The notes under the pieces were generated by a model. That model was not told where the DNA came from. It worked only from the letters and a program-made list of their open reading frames with translations, and ran no database searches. This document shows, piece by piece, positions 1 through 10,700 of a DNA stretch of 15,298 nucleotides. Position 1 is the first letter of the stretch. Each line of letters begins with the position of its first letter. The stretch is from Monoraphidium neglectum (taxonomy: Eukaryota > Chlorophyta > Chlorophyceae > Sphaeropleales > Selenastraceae). The stretch covers positions 1-15,298 of the forward strand of contig NW_014012342.1 of NCBI RefSeq assembly GCF_000611645.1, written 5' to 3'. The position numbers and the translations under genes are program-made.

Positions 1-589
1 GTGTGGCGCGGCTGGGGCTCTGCTTGAAGGCCGGACGGCGGCGGGCCGGGGGGCGGCTGGAGGCGGCGAGCTAGAGCTCCTCAGCACACGCAGCCCGCTT
101 TTCCTGCAGCGGCTGCAGCGGCGAAAATGGAGCGCAGCCAAGACCACAGCGACCCGCTGCTGAAGCGCACACCACGACAAGGGGCGGGGAACGTGCGCCC
201 CTCCGCTCGCCTGTGGCAGGTAGTAGTGCCCGCCAGCACTGATGACTATGCCGCGCTCGTGGCCCTCCTGGTTTAGTCATGCATGCGGTAAGTGCAAAGG
301 AGAAGATTATATCAGCGGCGCATGTCCCACCGATGACCACATGTCAGCAGGGGGCGGCACGCGGCGAGGGCCCATCATTTGTAAACCGTTGATGTACTCG
401 GAGCAGCTGGGCTGCGTGCGTGCTCGCTGACTTGTTTTGTTGCAACAAAATGCGACGCTGCCCGCATCAGGGCAGAACGACGGCGGTGATCGCTGCGCGA
501 TTGCTTGGGCGTGTCGCGCGTGTCGTGCCGGTCCAAGGGCTTTGGTCAAAGGGCGGTCAAAGGACGGTCAAAGCACAGCCCCAGCGCAC
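1..589. other. Unresolved region: probable introns and 3' exons of the minus-strand gene
   Basis: On the minus strand there are plausible acceptors near 430 (AAGTCAG|CGAGCA) and near 220 (TGCCACAG|GCG). At least two frames stay open after the second, one of them reaching the window edge. None has a recognisable motif, so I do not choose. The part next to exon 3 holds three tandem GGTCAAAG-type repeats. No plus-strand gene is convincing. Confidence 0.3.
544..573. repeat. Three tandem GGTCAAAG repeats, period 11
   Basis: GGTCAAA occurs at 544, 555 and 566, each 11 bases apart, with GGGC or GGAC between. On the minus strand each copy reads CTTTGACC, which contains TTGACC, a sequence matching the plant W-box core. 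It lies in an intron (or the 3' part) of the minus-strand gene, so a regulatory role is not established. Confidence 0.6.
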
Positions 590-1667
590 CTGCCGCTTCA
601 GTGCATCCAGCCGCTGCTTGAATTCTCGGCTGGCCAAGTAAGTGCGGACCTGGCACCCGAGAAGGCAGCAGGAGGCGTGAGGCGGCAAGGGCAGGGCAAA
701 CGGAGCGGAGGTGGGTGGCTCCGCGAGCGGGGTGCGCGAGAGGCGACACAGGCTGGGCGCAGCGGCCAAGGATGTTACGATGCATCCCACAATTGAGCTA
801 CCCTGGGCCTGCAGCTGCCCCCAATCAACGGGAAGCCAGGTGCTGCTTTGGACCTGCCCTACAGGAGCTGCAGAGGTCGGCGCCTATCTCCATCGCGTCT
901 GCTTAGCGGCGAAGGGGGGGGGGGGGTGATCCATCCAGCTCCCGCACCTTTTCCCTTGTGCTGTCTAAAGTTGCGTTTTTAGAAGTCGTGGTGTTGAGCC
1001 AGAAATTTCGCTGCGGCGGCCGCCTCTGCAAAAGGCAGTGGCGGCGGCACCGTGAACGGTTCATGCAGGGGCCGCTGTCTGGTGGCTGGTGTAGCCGAGG
1101 TGTGCGTGCCTCATGCTGGGCGCTGGGGTTGACCAAGGCTCCCAGCGCATGCATGCCGTGTCCGCATGCGATGTGAACGGCCATCCCCAACCGCCGCCGG
1201 CCTCGCCTGCGCCCCAGGCCGACAGAGGGGCGCGCGCCGGCGCGGCCGCGGTGGCGGGGGCTGGCGGGGAGGGGCGGGCAGGTGCAGCGGCGCCTCACCA
1301 GCTGCGGCGTCTTCAGGGCGACGTTTCTGATGTACTCGACCGCCGCCGCCTCCTTCTCATTGCTGACCAGGGGCTTCACGCCCCCGCCCGCCCCGCCGGC
1401 GCCGCTGCCGCGGGTGCTGCCAAGATCGGGTCGCCGCGCCATACCTGCTCCAGCTCGGCCGGCCCTCGTCAGCCCCGCGTTTGCGTTGAGCGGCGCCCCC
1501 AAGTCGTCCACGGCTTTGTGGACGTCCGCGCTCGTCCGCATGACATGCAGGAAGTTCACGGCGACCACCAAGGCGATGGCGACGGCGATCGCAATCGCCT
1601 TACTAGCGCGCACGCTGCTGCCGCCCGCTGGCAGGTATCGCAGCTTGCCCGCCGCACCGGGGCCCAT
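590..1667 (-). CDS. Putative single-pass membrane protein, function unknown (3' end unresolved)
   Basis: I do not recognise this protein. Three exons join in phase 0: 1667-1299, 1025-948 and 649-590, giving at least 169 residues. Junctions are CAGCTG|GTGAGG, TTTTGCAG|AGG, GAAAAG|GTGCGG, TGCCAG|GTC and CGGCAG|GTGCGC. The chosen start is the Met before GPGAAGKLRYLP; an in-frame ATG at 1715 would add 16 residues. Residues about 22-42 (KAIAIAVAIALVVAVNFLHV) form one hydrophobic span after a basic stretch, which suggests a signal anchor with a short cytosolic N-terminus. A Gly/Ala-rich linker follows, then helical segments such as NEKEAAAVEYIRNVALK and, across the last junction, STREKVRTYLASREFKQRLD. 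The smooth reading across that junction is the best support for the model. No stop follows in the last exon; further exons probably lie below 590, but several frames are possible there (for example from an acceptor near 220) and none is decisive. No enzyme motif is visible. Confidence 0.45.
914..926. repeat. Homopolymer run of 13 G
   Basis: Thirteen consecutive G lie in the intron between the second and third exons of the minus-strand membrane protein gene (C-tract in the sense strand). It is prone to sequencing-length error. Confidence 0.8.
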
Positions 1668-2612
<945 letters not shown>

Positions 2613-2621
2613 GCTTTCCAG

Positions 2622-2967
2622 AGGAGTATTACGGGGAAATGTCCACTGTGAGCGGCTCGCCCATTGATATGAAGCCCTTGATGGTGGATTTTGTCGCAGT
2701 CCTCTCCCGCAGCAACGAAGGCAGCATGCGTATCACTTGGCTTTTCACATCCTTGCTGCACAGGACCACCTGGTGAATCAGATGACACGTCACATGCAAC
2801 ACGCTCGTAAAACGCCACCAGACCGTGTCAGCAAATTGCAGGCAGCTGCTGCACACCAGCCGAGCGGGGTCATGTTCACAGGTAGTGCGGTGTGGTGTCT
2901 CGGCACCATGAGAAGCTGGGTTTTCCAGAAATTGTGGTCACATCCTGCCAGGAGCACAGTAGAATGA
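2622..2967 (+). CDS. Weak candidate: 3' exons of a small unknown gene downstream of the CAG tract
   Basis: A three-exon chain keeps phase: 2622-2772, 2842-2881 and 2929-2967, ending in TGA. Junctions are CTTTCCAG|AG, ACCTG|GTGAAT, AAATTGCAG|GC, TCACAG|GTAGTG and GTTTTCCAG|AAA. The first exon reads GSPIDMKPLMVDFVAVLSRS and onward, which looks protein-like. The 5' part is unknown; either the CAG tract lies in the intron just upstream or the frame runs directly back through it as poly-Ala. A competing reading exists on the other strand: a 75-residue frame at 2856-2629 containing DVKSQVIRMLPSLLRERTAT. The two frames share the same wobble positions, so third-base composition cannot separate them. 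Neither is recognised; one must be a shadow, and both may be. Confidence 0.25.
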
Positions 2968-3205
2968 AACCACGTCAACTCAAACCCACTGCACTCGTGT
3001 GTGGCCTGAGCGCGCCCGGCGAGTCGTCCGCGTCATGACAGGCGTGACCGGGCAGCATCTGCACTGGCCAACACAGTATGGCACCCATCGCGACACCCAT
3101 CCGGCATATGTACAGCGTCCTCGTCGTTCCACATTAGATACTTGGCGTTTCAACAACCCGACGAGCTCGTCGCGACAGAAGCAGATCTCACCTGTCGAGA
3201 TCACC

Positions 3206-3943
3206 ATGCTCTCCGCAGCCCGCCGCTCGCTCGTGGCCTCGGCAGCGCAGCAACTTAAGCTGGCTGGTTTTACTCGAAGCATGGCACTGTCGGGCGTGAA
3301 GGGCTTCGACGAGCACGAGTCGGCAGTGGAGAACCTGTACTTCAACAAGGTGTGCTGCAAGGAACTTTGGAATGCCAGTACGATCGTCTGCGCGCATACC
3401 GAGAGCTTGGCAGAGGCGCGTTGGGCTCGCCGCCACCCCTGCTGCGTTGTCCATGGCGCCGCAAACGAGAGAGCTTGCGACATGGCACATGCCATGGCGG
3501 CGCCCTCAGCATCCCGTTCTCCTCACAATCCTGTCCGTAGGAGGACGAGCGCATCCTGCGCAAGATCCTGGGCAAGGTGAAGAACCAGGCCGAGCAGGAC
3601 GAGACCGCCAAGGCGCAGCACGCGGCGGCGGACGAGGCTGCGCTGCGCCAGATCCTCGCGAAGTACAGCGTGGCCGACCACGATATCAAGGCCCTCCTGC
3701 ACTGGAAGCACGCCACCTATGTGAGCATTGAAAAAACCAACGCCTCTTTTCCGATCAGACACCCCTTGGGATGGCCGCCGGGCGTGGCAGAGCGCAGCTG
3801 CGGCGGTGGCGCCGGACTGGGCTTCCTAGCGTTTCTACCCTCGCTCGCTTGGGGCTCGATCGCGCGGCTTGGGGACGCACATCGTCTTCGCCCTGACAAC
3901 ACGCGACACCCCTCGACGCCGCCTCTCCTCCGCACTGCAGTGA
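3206..3943 (+). CDS. Mitochondrial F1-ATPase inhibitor (IF1/IATP)-like protein
   Basis: Exons 3206-3349 and 3541-3720 join in phase 0 (AACAAG|GTGTGC, GTCCGTAG|GAG) and code for 108 residues. Donor TAT|GTGAGC leads to an acceptor with a good pyrimidine tract (CTCCGCACTGCAG), after which TGA at 3941-3943 is the first codon of exon 3. Residues 1 to about 26 are Ser/Ala-rich with R6, R7, K18 and R24 and no acids, as in a mitochondrial presequence. The core DEHESAVENLYFNKEDER (35-52), followed by ILRKILGKVK, fits the IATP pattern of an acidic/basic helix with E-x-x-YF-x-x-E. A second helix ends in DHDIKALLHWKHATY. IF1 proteins bind the F1 catalytic interface and block ATP hydrolysis when the membrane potential collapses; this role is taken from the family. 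The start is the first Met of the presequence. The alternative is read-through past 3720 to a stop at 4155, which gives unlikely sequence. Confidence 0.75.
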
Positions 3944-5160
3944 GGGGACGCTACGCTTGGAGGGGCAGCCCGTCGGCGCCGGCAGCGGCACACGCGGACG
4001 CGAGCGAACTGCCGCGCCCGTTGCGGCGCCGGCCTCGCCAAGACGCCCCGGCGGGCCGGCCTGCACCCGGGGCCCCTCTCTCCGGGGCGGTCGGCTGCTT
4101 CCGCATTAGCAGGCATCAGCAGGTCGTGCTGCGCCCTGCTGCCAGCCTCGCTTGATCCCGACGGATGGGGTCGCGGTGGAGTGGCGCAGCCACCGGCGGC
4201 TGCGCCGTCATGCTTAAGAACCCCCTACCCCCCCCCCCTGGCTTGACATGCACCGAAGGACTTTCACACACCGCGGCATGTAGCATCGAATGCATCCGTT
4301 TCGCTCCCCGCGCGCCGCCGGCAGGCGAGGGGCGCCACTGGTGGCCTCCACCTGTGCGGCTGAGGCTGCCTCGTCCCCCACGAGCGGGCACGTATGTGAT
4401 GCGTTGTCACACTTTTAGAATAGCTTGCCCAGTGTAACGCAGGGCCTGTTGAGCTCGTGAAACCCCTGGGTCCCTGGTCAGTCGCTTCACTCAATTAAAC
4501 ACATGTGCAAGGAGGTCTGGAGAACACATGATTGCGAGCCCAGGCCGATGGCTTTCTGGCTCGCAGCGGACAGCATTGCCAGCAATGGGATCAGCCAAAA
4601 CAGGCACCAGATGAAGGGCAAGCGGACACCCACCAGTATGCGCCGCATGCAGCTGCGCTGCGAGGGAACGACAAACTCACACCCCCATTGGCAGGCCCTC
4701 CATCACCCTGCGGGAGGGCATATGCATGGGGGGAACCGGCGGCCCGCGGAGGGGCGTGGGCAGCTGATGGCCGCCACTACGGCACAACGATGGTTGGTAC
4801 CGGTATGTGCTCTCAGCTGCCCTCCATGCACCTTATATGTTGCGGATGCTCCAATCAGTCCGTCCGCCCAGACCAGCGCGGGCCACGGACGGGCAGCGCG
4901 CTGCTCGGACGAACTGTTTCGGCGCTGTCGCAGGCAGCTTGAAGGCCCGTCAGTATCCCGCCCACACCGCCAGCGCACCCGCTGCCAGCACGCATCCGTC
5001 AGTCCTCATCCACGCCCCCGCGGCAGTTGCTGGCAGCAAGCGCCCGACGAGGCTCGCTCAAACCCCAAGCGGAAAACGCAGAGGCGCAGGCAGACCTGCA
5101 CGCTGGCCGCAAGGCGATTGTAAGCCCCTTCGGAGCCCGAAAAGCCTGACAACACCCCTC
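3944..5160. other. 3' UTR of the IF1-like gene and convergent intergenic region
   Basis: The IF1-like gene and the transporter gene point toward each other here. The first 500 bases or so are probably 3' untranslated sequence ending near the TGTAA at 4433. The rest should hold the 3' end of the minus-strand transporter gene. A 206-codon plus-strand frame spans 4503-5123, but it is rich in Arg, Ser, Gln and His without motif or membrane segment, so I do not call it. No TTACA (minus-strand TGTAA) was found before 5161, leaving the transporter's 3' end open. Confidence 0.4.
4433..4437 (+). terminator. Candidate poly(A) signal TGTAA for the IF1-like gene
   Basis: TGTAA is the usual 3'-end processing element of green algae. 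This copy lies about 490 bases after the proposed stop, in a less GC-rich stretch (CACTTTTAGAATAGC just before), so it is a reasonable 3' end for the upstream gene. A second TGTAA occurs at 5119-5123 on the same strand. Confidence 0.45.
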
Positions 5161-7665
5161 CTACCTGCTGGCGGCCAAATACAGCTCCTCCAGCTCCTCA
5201 ACCATCTCCTCCAGCACCAATTGGACGCTGTAGAACCGCACCTCAGAAGTCAGAGCCGCCGCGGCCGCCGCCGATGACGCGGCCGCCGCCCGCCGACTCT
5301 CCAGCTGCCGCTCCTCCGCCTCTGCCCGCCTGCTCGCCTCCCGGTCGTCCGCGCGCCGCCGCTCCTCCTGTCGCTGCCGCTGCCGCCGCTGGAGCTGCTC
5401 GGCGGCGAGGAGCATCCACGCGCCACCGGCCTCTGCGCTGCCAGCCGGCATGGATAGCGCCCGGGCGGGGTCGTCGGGCGAAGAGGCCGCCCCGTCGTGC
5501 CACGTCACCTCTGCCGCGGAGGGGCTGGCCGCGGCTGCGCGCACCCCCAGCGCGGGCGACGCGCCGGAGGCCGCCGCCGCGGCGGCCGCGGCCGCGGCCG
5601 CCGCAGCTGCTGCGCTCTCGGCTGGGGCAGAGGAGGCTAAGAAAGGGTCCTGGCCGCTGGGCGGTGCGGAGAGTGCGCTCGCGAGCTCGAGCGACGGCGG
5701 CGCGGCGGGGTCGAGGGGCAAGGCGGCCGCTGCTGGTGCGCCGCCGCCGCTGGCGCCGCCGCCGTTGCCCGGGGCCAGCTTGTTGCGCCGCAGGACGGCG
5801 CTAAGCAGCGACACCTGGGTAAAAGAGGGAGTGATTGGATTGTTGATTATGAAGGGGCGTATGAGTGCGTGCTGCATTGCCTGCCAGAAACAGTCCCCTC
5901 CTTGCAGGCGTGCTGGCCGTGGGGGTTTCGGCGTGTGTCAGCGAACGGAACGGCCGGCGACGCGCCCCAACCGGCAGCACGCACCTGCACGGGTCTGTCC
6001 GACGCGCGCGCCGCCGCCATCCGCCACTGCTGCGTCACCCGCGCCTCCGCCGCCGCGCCGCCGCCCCCGTCGCCGCCGCCGCCGCCGGCGCCCGACAGCA
6101 GCCCTGGCTGCAGCCACGTTTGGACAGTCCGGGGCAGGCAACTACCATCCTTTGTCACAAACGTCCCCGGCGCGTCCCGCGGGCCGGCCGGCGAGCCCAG
6201 CAAGCCGTCGAGGCCGCCCGCGGGCCCGAGGGTGAGGGAGGCGGCGCGAGCGGCGTGCTCCTGGAGCTCCCGCATCGGGCGCTTGGGCTTGGGGCGCGCG
6301 CGCGTCAGCTCCTCAACGACCGCGTCGCGCCCGGCGGTCGAGATGTCGAGAAGTCTGGGGGACACGATTGGTTTTGGGGAGGGGGTGAGGTCGATTTCTC
6401 CTCCCATGTGTGTGTTGTAACATCAGGGTGAATGACGGGTCAGCCGGAGGTCGGCTGGAAAGTGTGTGGGTGCTGGTGACGCTTCCGCCAGAGTAACCAA
6501 GGCTTGCGCAGCATGCAGACGAGGGCAGCTGGCCGGTGGAAAATGACGAGCCCCCGCACCCAGAAATGCCCGAACTGCACCCCCCCAAAATGCCGGTGCA
6601 GGACAAAACTTGCCCAGGTCCCGCCGCCTGTCCGCTTGCCCAGGCGCGCGTGCGCTTTGGCAGGCCGTTCCGCATGTTCTGGTCCCCATGTTGGGCTGTA
6701 AAACTCACAAACACGACCGCCGCTCTCAAAATCCACCATCACAAGCACCCACCCGTCCACCGAGCTCGAGAAAGCGCGCAGCTCGTCGACGCATATGTGG
6801 CGTTTTGAGGGGTACGCGTCCGCGACCGCCCTCAGGGCGCCGTCAAGGTGGGCGGCGATCGCGGCAAAGGTGTCGGGCGCCAGGCGCAGCTGCTGGGCCA
6901 GGGTGAACTCCGAGGACAGCTGGGGCGGGGCGGGCGGATGGGGAGGGCAGGAAAAACTATCAGATCGTTTCCCCTAAGTTGAGATATTCCTTGCTTGTAG
7001 GAGGTTATTAGGCGGCAGGATAGCTGAGGAGGGATGAAGTTTGGTTTGATGTTTAGGTGCCGGCGCTTGGGAGGAGCCCGTCGCGGTCATGGGCGCATGG
7101 CAAGGTGCGCTCTGCCTCCCTCTGAGACAGCGCAGAGTGACGTGCTTTGGGCGCGACAGGCTGGCTACACGATCGTGCATCGTCACACACACATGCATGC
7201 TTTTGCACACACAGGCATGCGCGAAGACGCCCCCCTCCTCCACCACACACACACACATTAGTGCACACACACGCACACTCACACTTGCACACACACACAC
7301 ACTTAAGCGTATGCCTGCCACCCACCACGTCCTCGTACGACAAGTGCAGCGTGTACAGCAGCCGCGCAAACCTCCGCACGCTGGTGCTCAGGGCCTCAAG
7401 CCCCTGCAGCGGCGGCCGCCACTGGGACGCCCCGGCCAGGCAGGCGCAGAGGGTGCGGCCCATGAACAGCGGCAGGACCAGGTGGTGGCCCCAGCTGCGG
7501 TCAACGTGGTCAAACATTGAGGTGAAAGATTGAGGCGGTGGGATCTGGGCGAACACACACGGACGAGAATCGTTTCAAGAAGGGTGATGAGGGCGCGGTG
7601 GCCGTGGATTAAGTAATGTGGTGGAGGGCGACGTAGAGGGTAGCGCCTGCTTTGGCTTGCGCGCG

Positions 7666-7708
<43 letters not shown>

Positions 7709-10700
7709 AGACTCTCTCTCTCGCTGTCACACACACACGCGGGGGCACACACACGCTCACATGCACATGCACACGCGCACACATACACACACACATGCTC
7801 GCGTGTGCCGAACGTGCACTGGGATGCACATGCCGTTGCAGCGGGCGCGCGGGCCGCAGCGGCGCCTTGACTAGCCCTAAAGCGCACGCGACACGGGGGC
7901 GCCCATCCCCCTCGGCCCCCACCAGTGGTGCAGGTAGAGCTCGTTTTGGCTGAGATCCAACAACTCCTTTAGCTTGAACACACACTGCCAATGCGAGAGT
8001 CCGAGGTTCATTGTGAGTCCAAGGGTGGTGAAGGTCGCAGGGAGGGAAGGTGTGACCGAAAGTGCGCACAAGTGTATTGTGTTTTGGGGGGTGGGGTGAG
8101 CGGGTAACATGTATGGCGACGGATGGAACACAGGCAAGCGCGCGTGAGGCGCCCAAGCCGCACCCATTGCTCAGACGCCGGCGGCCCCCATCCCGTCGCA
8201 GCGCCAGAGGTAATGTCACACAACAACGCCGCCCCCCGCCTCAGATCAGCCCACCCAGATCGGCGGACCCGCCTGCCCCAAGCTCACCGTGTAGACATCT
8301 GCAAGTGTTTTCTCATAATGCGCCTCGTGATCCTCCTCGCATCCCATATCATCGGCCGCGCCCCCGCCGGGCCCGCAACCCCCATTCCGCAGCCCCTGGT
8401 TTCGAAGCTCCCCTGCGGAACCCGCCGCCGCCGGCCGTCGGCCCGCGGCGGCCGGCTTCCAAGGCGAGGCAGCGCGCCCAGATGAGGCGGCCCGCGCGAC
8501 GGCCACGGCGGCGGCTGCATCCGCCGGCCCGGAGCCGGCGACCGGGTCTTCCACATCAGCGTCGGGCAGCGGCATGTAGCCACCCCTCGCCCACCCCGCC
8601 GCCGCCGCCGGCCGCGCCACCACCGGCGCCGCGGCCGCGGGCAGCTTCGCGGCAGGCGGCGCCGCCGCCGCCTTCTGCTGCTTCTGCTGCAGCAAGGTCG
8701 GCCCCGCCTCGCTCTGTTCGCCGGCTGCGTCGCAAGGCGCCGCGCCGCGGCTCGGCGGCTTGCCGCCGGCAGCCTTGTGCGCGGCGGCGCGGTGGCGCGC
8801 GGCGGTGGCGACTGTGGCGTTCAGCTCAACCAGCAAGTTGATGAGTGTGCGCGACTCCCTGTGGTTGGCAAGTCAGGTGGGTGGGCGGGCGCCATCTCGG
8901 CCGGGCGATCCCACTGCATGTCAGCTGGGCGCCTCAGCGTCAGCTGGTGGGGCCAGCTCTGGGCGATGAATCTTGCATGGCGCAGCAGTGTGCCTGGAGA
9001 AGTCAGGAGTGTGGAACCTGGATGCAGCATGCTGCCCGGATCATATGCCAGCATCCTGTCGCCAGGTGGCGCCTGCCTGATGCTCTTTGCTGGGCCTGAG
9101 CCACACATAAACGCCTCTGTGCAAGCATGTATGGGAATGACAATCACAAATCGGCGACGTACTCCACCATACCTGAGGGCCCCTATGCAGGCTGATTTTG
9201 GGAGCACCAACACAGTCAGCGACATGATGACGAAGACCCCGATGATGATGCCGCTCGTGCGCAGCAGCGCCACCATGCTCGCGCCCCGCTGGGGGTGCGC
9301 ACCAAACGTGACTGCAGGCGTCGGAACAACAGCAGGGGTGAGAGTGTCGAAGACAGCTGGCTCGCGCTGGTGGACTTGCAATCTGCGAGGGCTCATAGGG
9401 CCGAGGCACTGCCCACCCGCGAAGGCCAGCATTTGACAAGAGGGGCTCTTTGAACCCTCAAAACTCCCACACAGTCTGGCGCCAAAATCTACGCAATTCA
9501 CCTGCCCGAATGCAGAACCTTAGACCCAGAGTATCATTGCATCACACCCCACCACGCGGCCGCACCAGCCACCCACCGAGGACAAACGTGATGACGAACA
9601 GCCGCATGGACTGATCCAGTTTGAATTTGTGTGACAGCCAGCACGACAGCACGCCCACCAGGGATGCCGCCGTGCAGAGGATGGGCATGTCCCAGGAATC
9701 TGGGGTCAGGGGGTTCTGCGGGCGGTGTTGAGTGTGCACAATGTGAGTGTGTGTGTGTGTATGTGTGTGTGTGCGTGTGCGTGTGTGTGCGCGCGCGCGT
9801 GTGCGCGCGTATTTATATGCTTGGGCGCTCGCACGCACACGTGTGTGGTTGCGCTCATGCATGCGTGCGTTCATGCATGTGTGCATGGATCTTCAAAACT
9901 TGCGTTGAAGGGATCTGGTGGGTGGTGTCAGGTTGTGCGGTAGCATCTGTGCCGTTGGGGTTGTCTCCCAGTCTGAAAGTCAGCCAAGATCGACCCCCAG
10001 CCGAACCCTAATCCCTGCCCTTGCTTGCCACACCCTCCCCTAACCCCGCACGCCCACCTGCACCACGTAGTCGTATATTACATAACCCATGAGACCCCCC
10101 AGGACTGTGCCAAGGGTGCGCTCTCCGCTCAGCTGGACGACCTTTGGGGGGGTTGAGAAATTGACGTGCACATTTGAAAGCATTGCACATGCACGTATGC
10201 TCCTGCACGTGTGTATGTGTGAGGATGTGAATGTGTCTGTGTGTGTTGTGTGTAAGTACATGTGTTTGTATATGTGTTTGTGTGGAATATCAAATGACGA
10301 GTGTGTGTCTAAGAGGCTGTTCACTGTATGCGTTAACCTGGCAGGCTCATATGCGCGACCACTGCTCGACGAGCGTGCACATCTGGCTGCAGTGGGTGCG
10401 CTCACCTTGCCAATCAAAGGGCTCGAAGCGACGACGGCGCTGCGGCCAGGGTTGTCAAAAAGCGCAGCAAGGGGGAAAGCGCTAAGCGTGGCATTGGCAG
10501 CTTGAGCACGGCAGGGGGCCCGGGTCGGGGGCAGCGGTGCGGTCGCGCCTGCCGCTGCTGCGGCAAGGCCGACAGCAGGAGCACACAGCGCGATGAGGGG
10601 CCGCATTCAAGGGCAACGGGCTCCACGCAGCCTAATCCAGGGACCAGCCAGGGAAGGTGGATGCAGGGGGCGCGTGTCGGCTCTCACCATGTCACTGCTC

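Noticed and set aside
1410..1443. Possible intron starting CAG|GTATGG inside the first exon of the minus-strand membrane protein gene
   Set aside because: The nearest acceptors would make introns of only about 28-40 bases, far shorter than others in the window.
4503..5123. 206-codon plus-strand frame
   Set aside because: It has no domain, signal or membrane segment and its composition resembles GC-rich non-coding sequence. It ends at a TGTAA, but that alone does not make it a gene.
5450..6235. 261-codon plus-strand frame with a poly-Ala run
   Set aside because: It is antisense to transporter exons 11-12, where GCC/GGC triplets leave all frames open. The minus reading has phase-consistent splicing and family motifs.
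7147..7533. His/Thr-rich plus-strand frames over the CA repeats
   Set aside because: They are products of CA microsatellites in transporter introns; the same holds for the Cys/Val frames over the TG repeats near 9631-10011.
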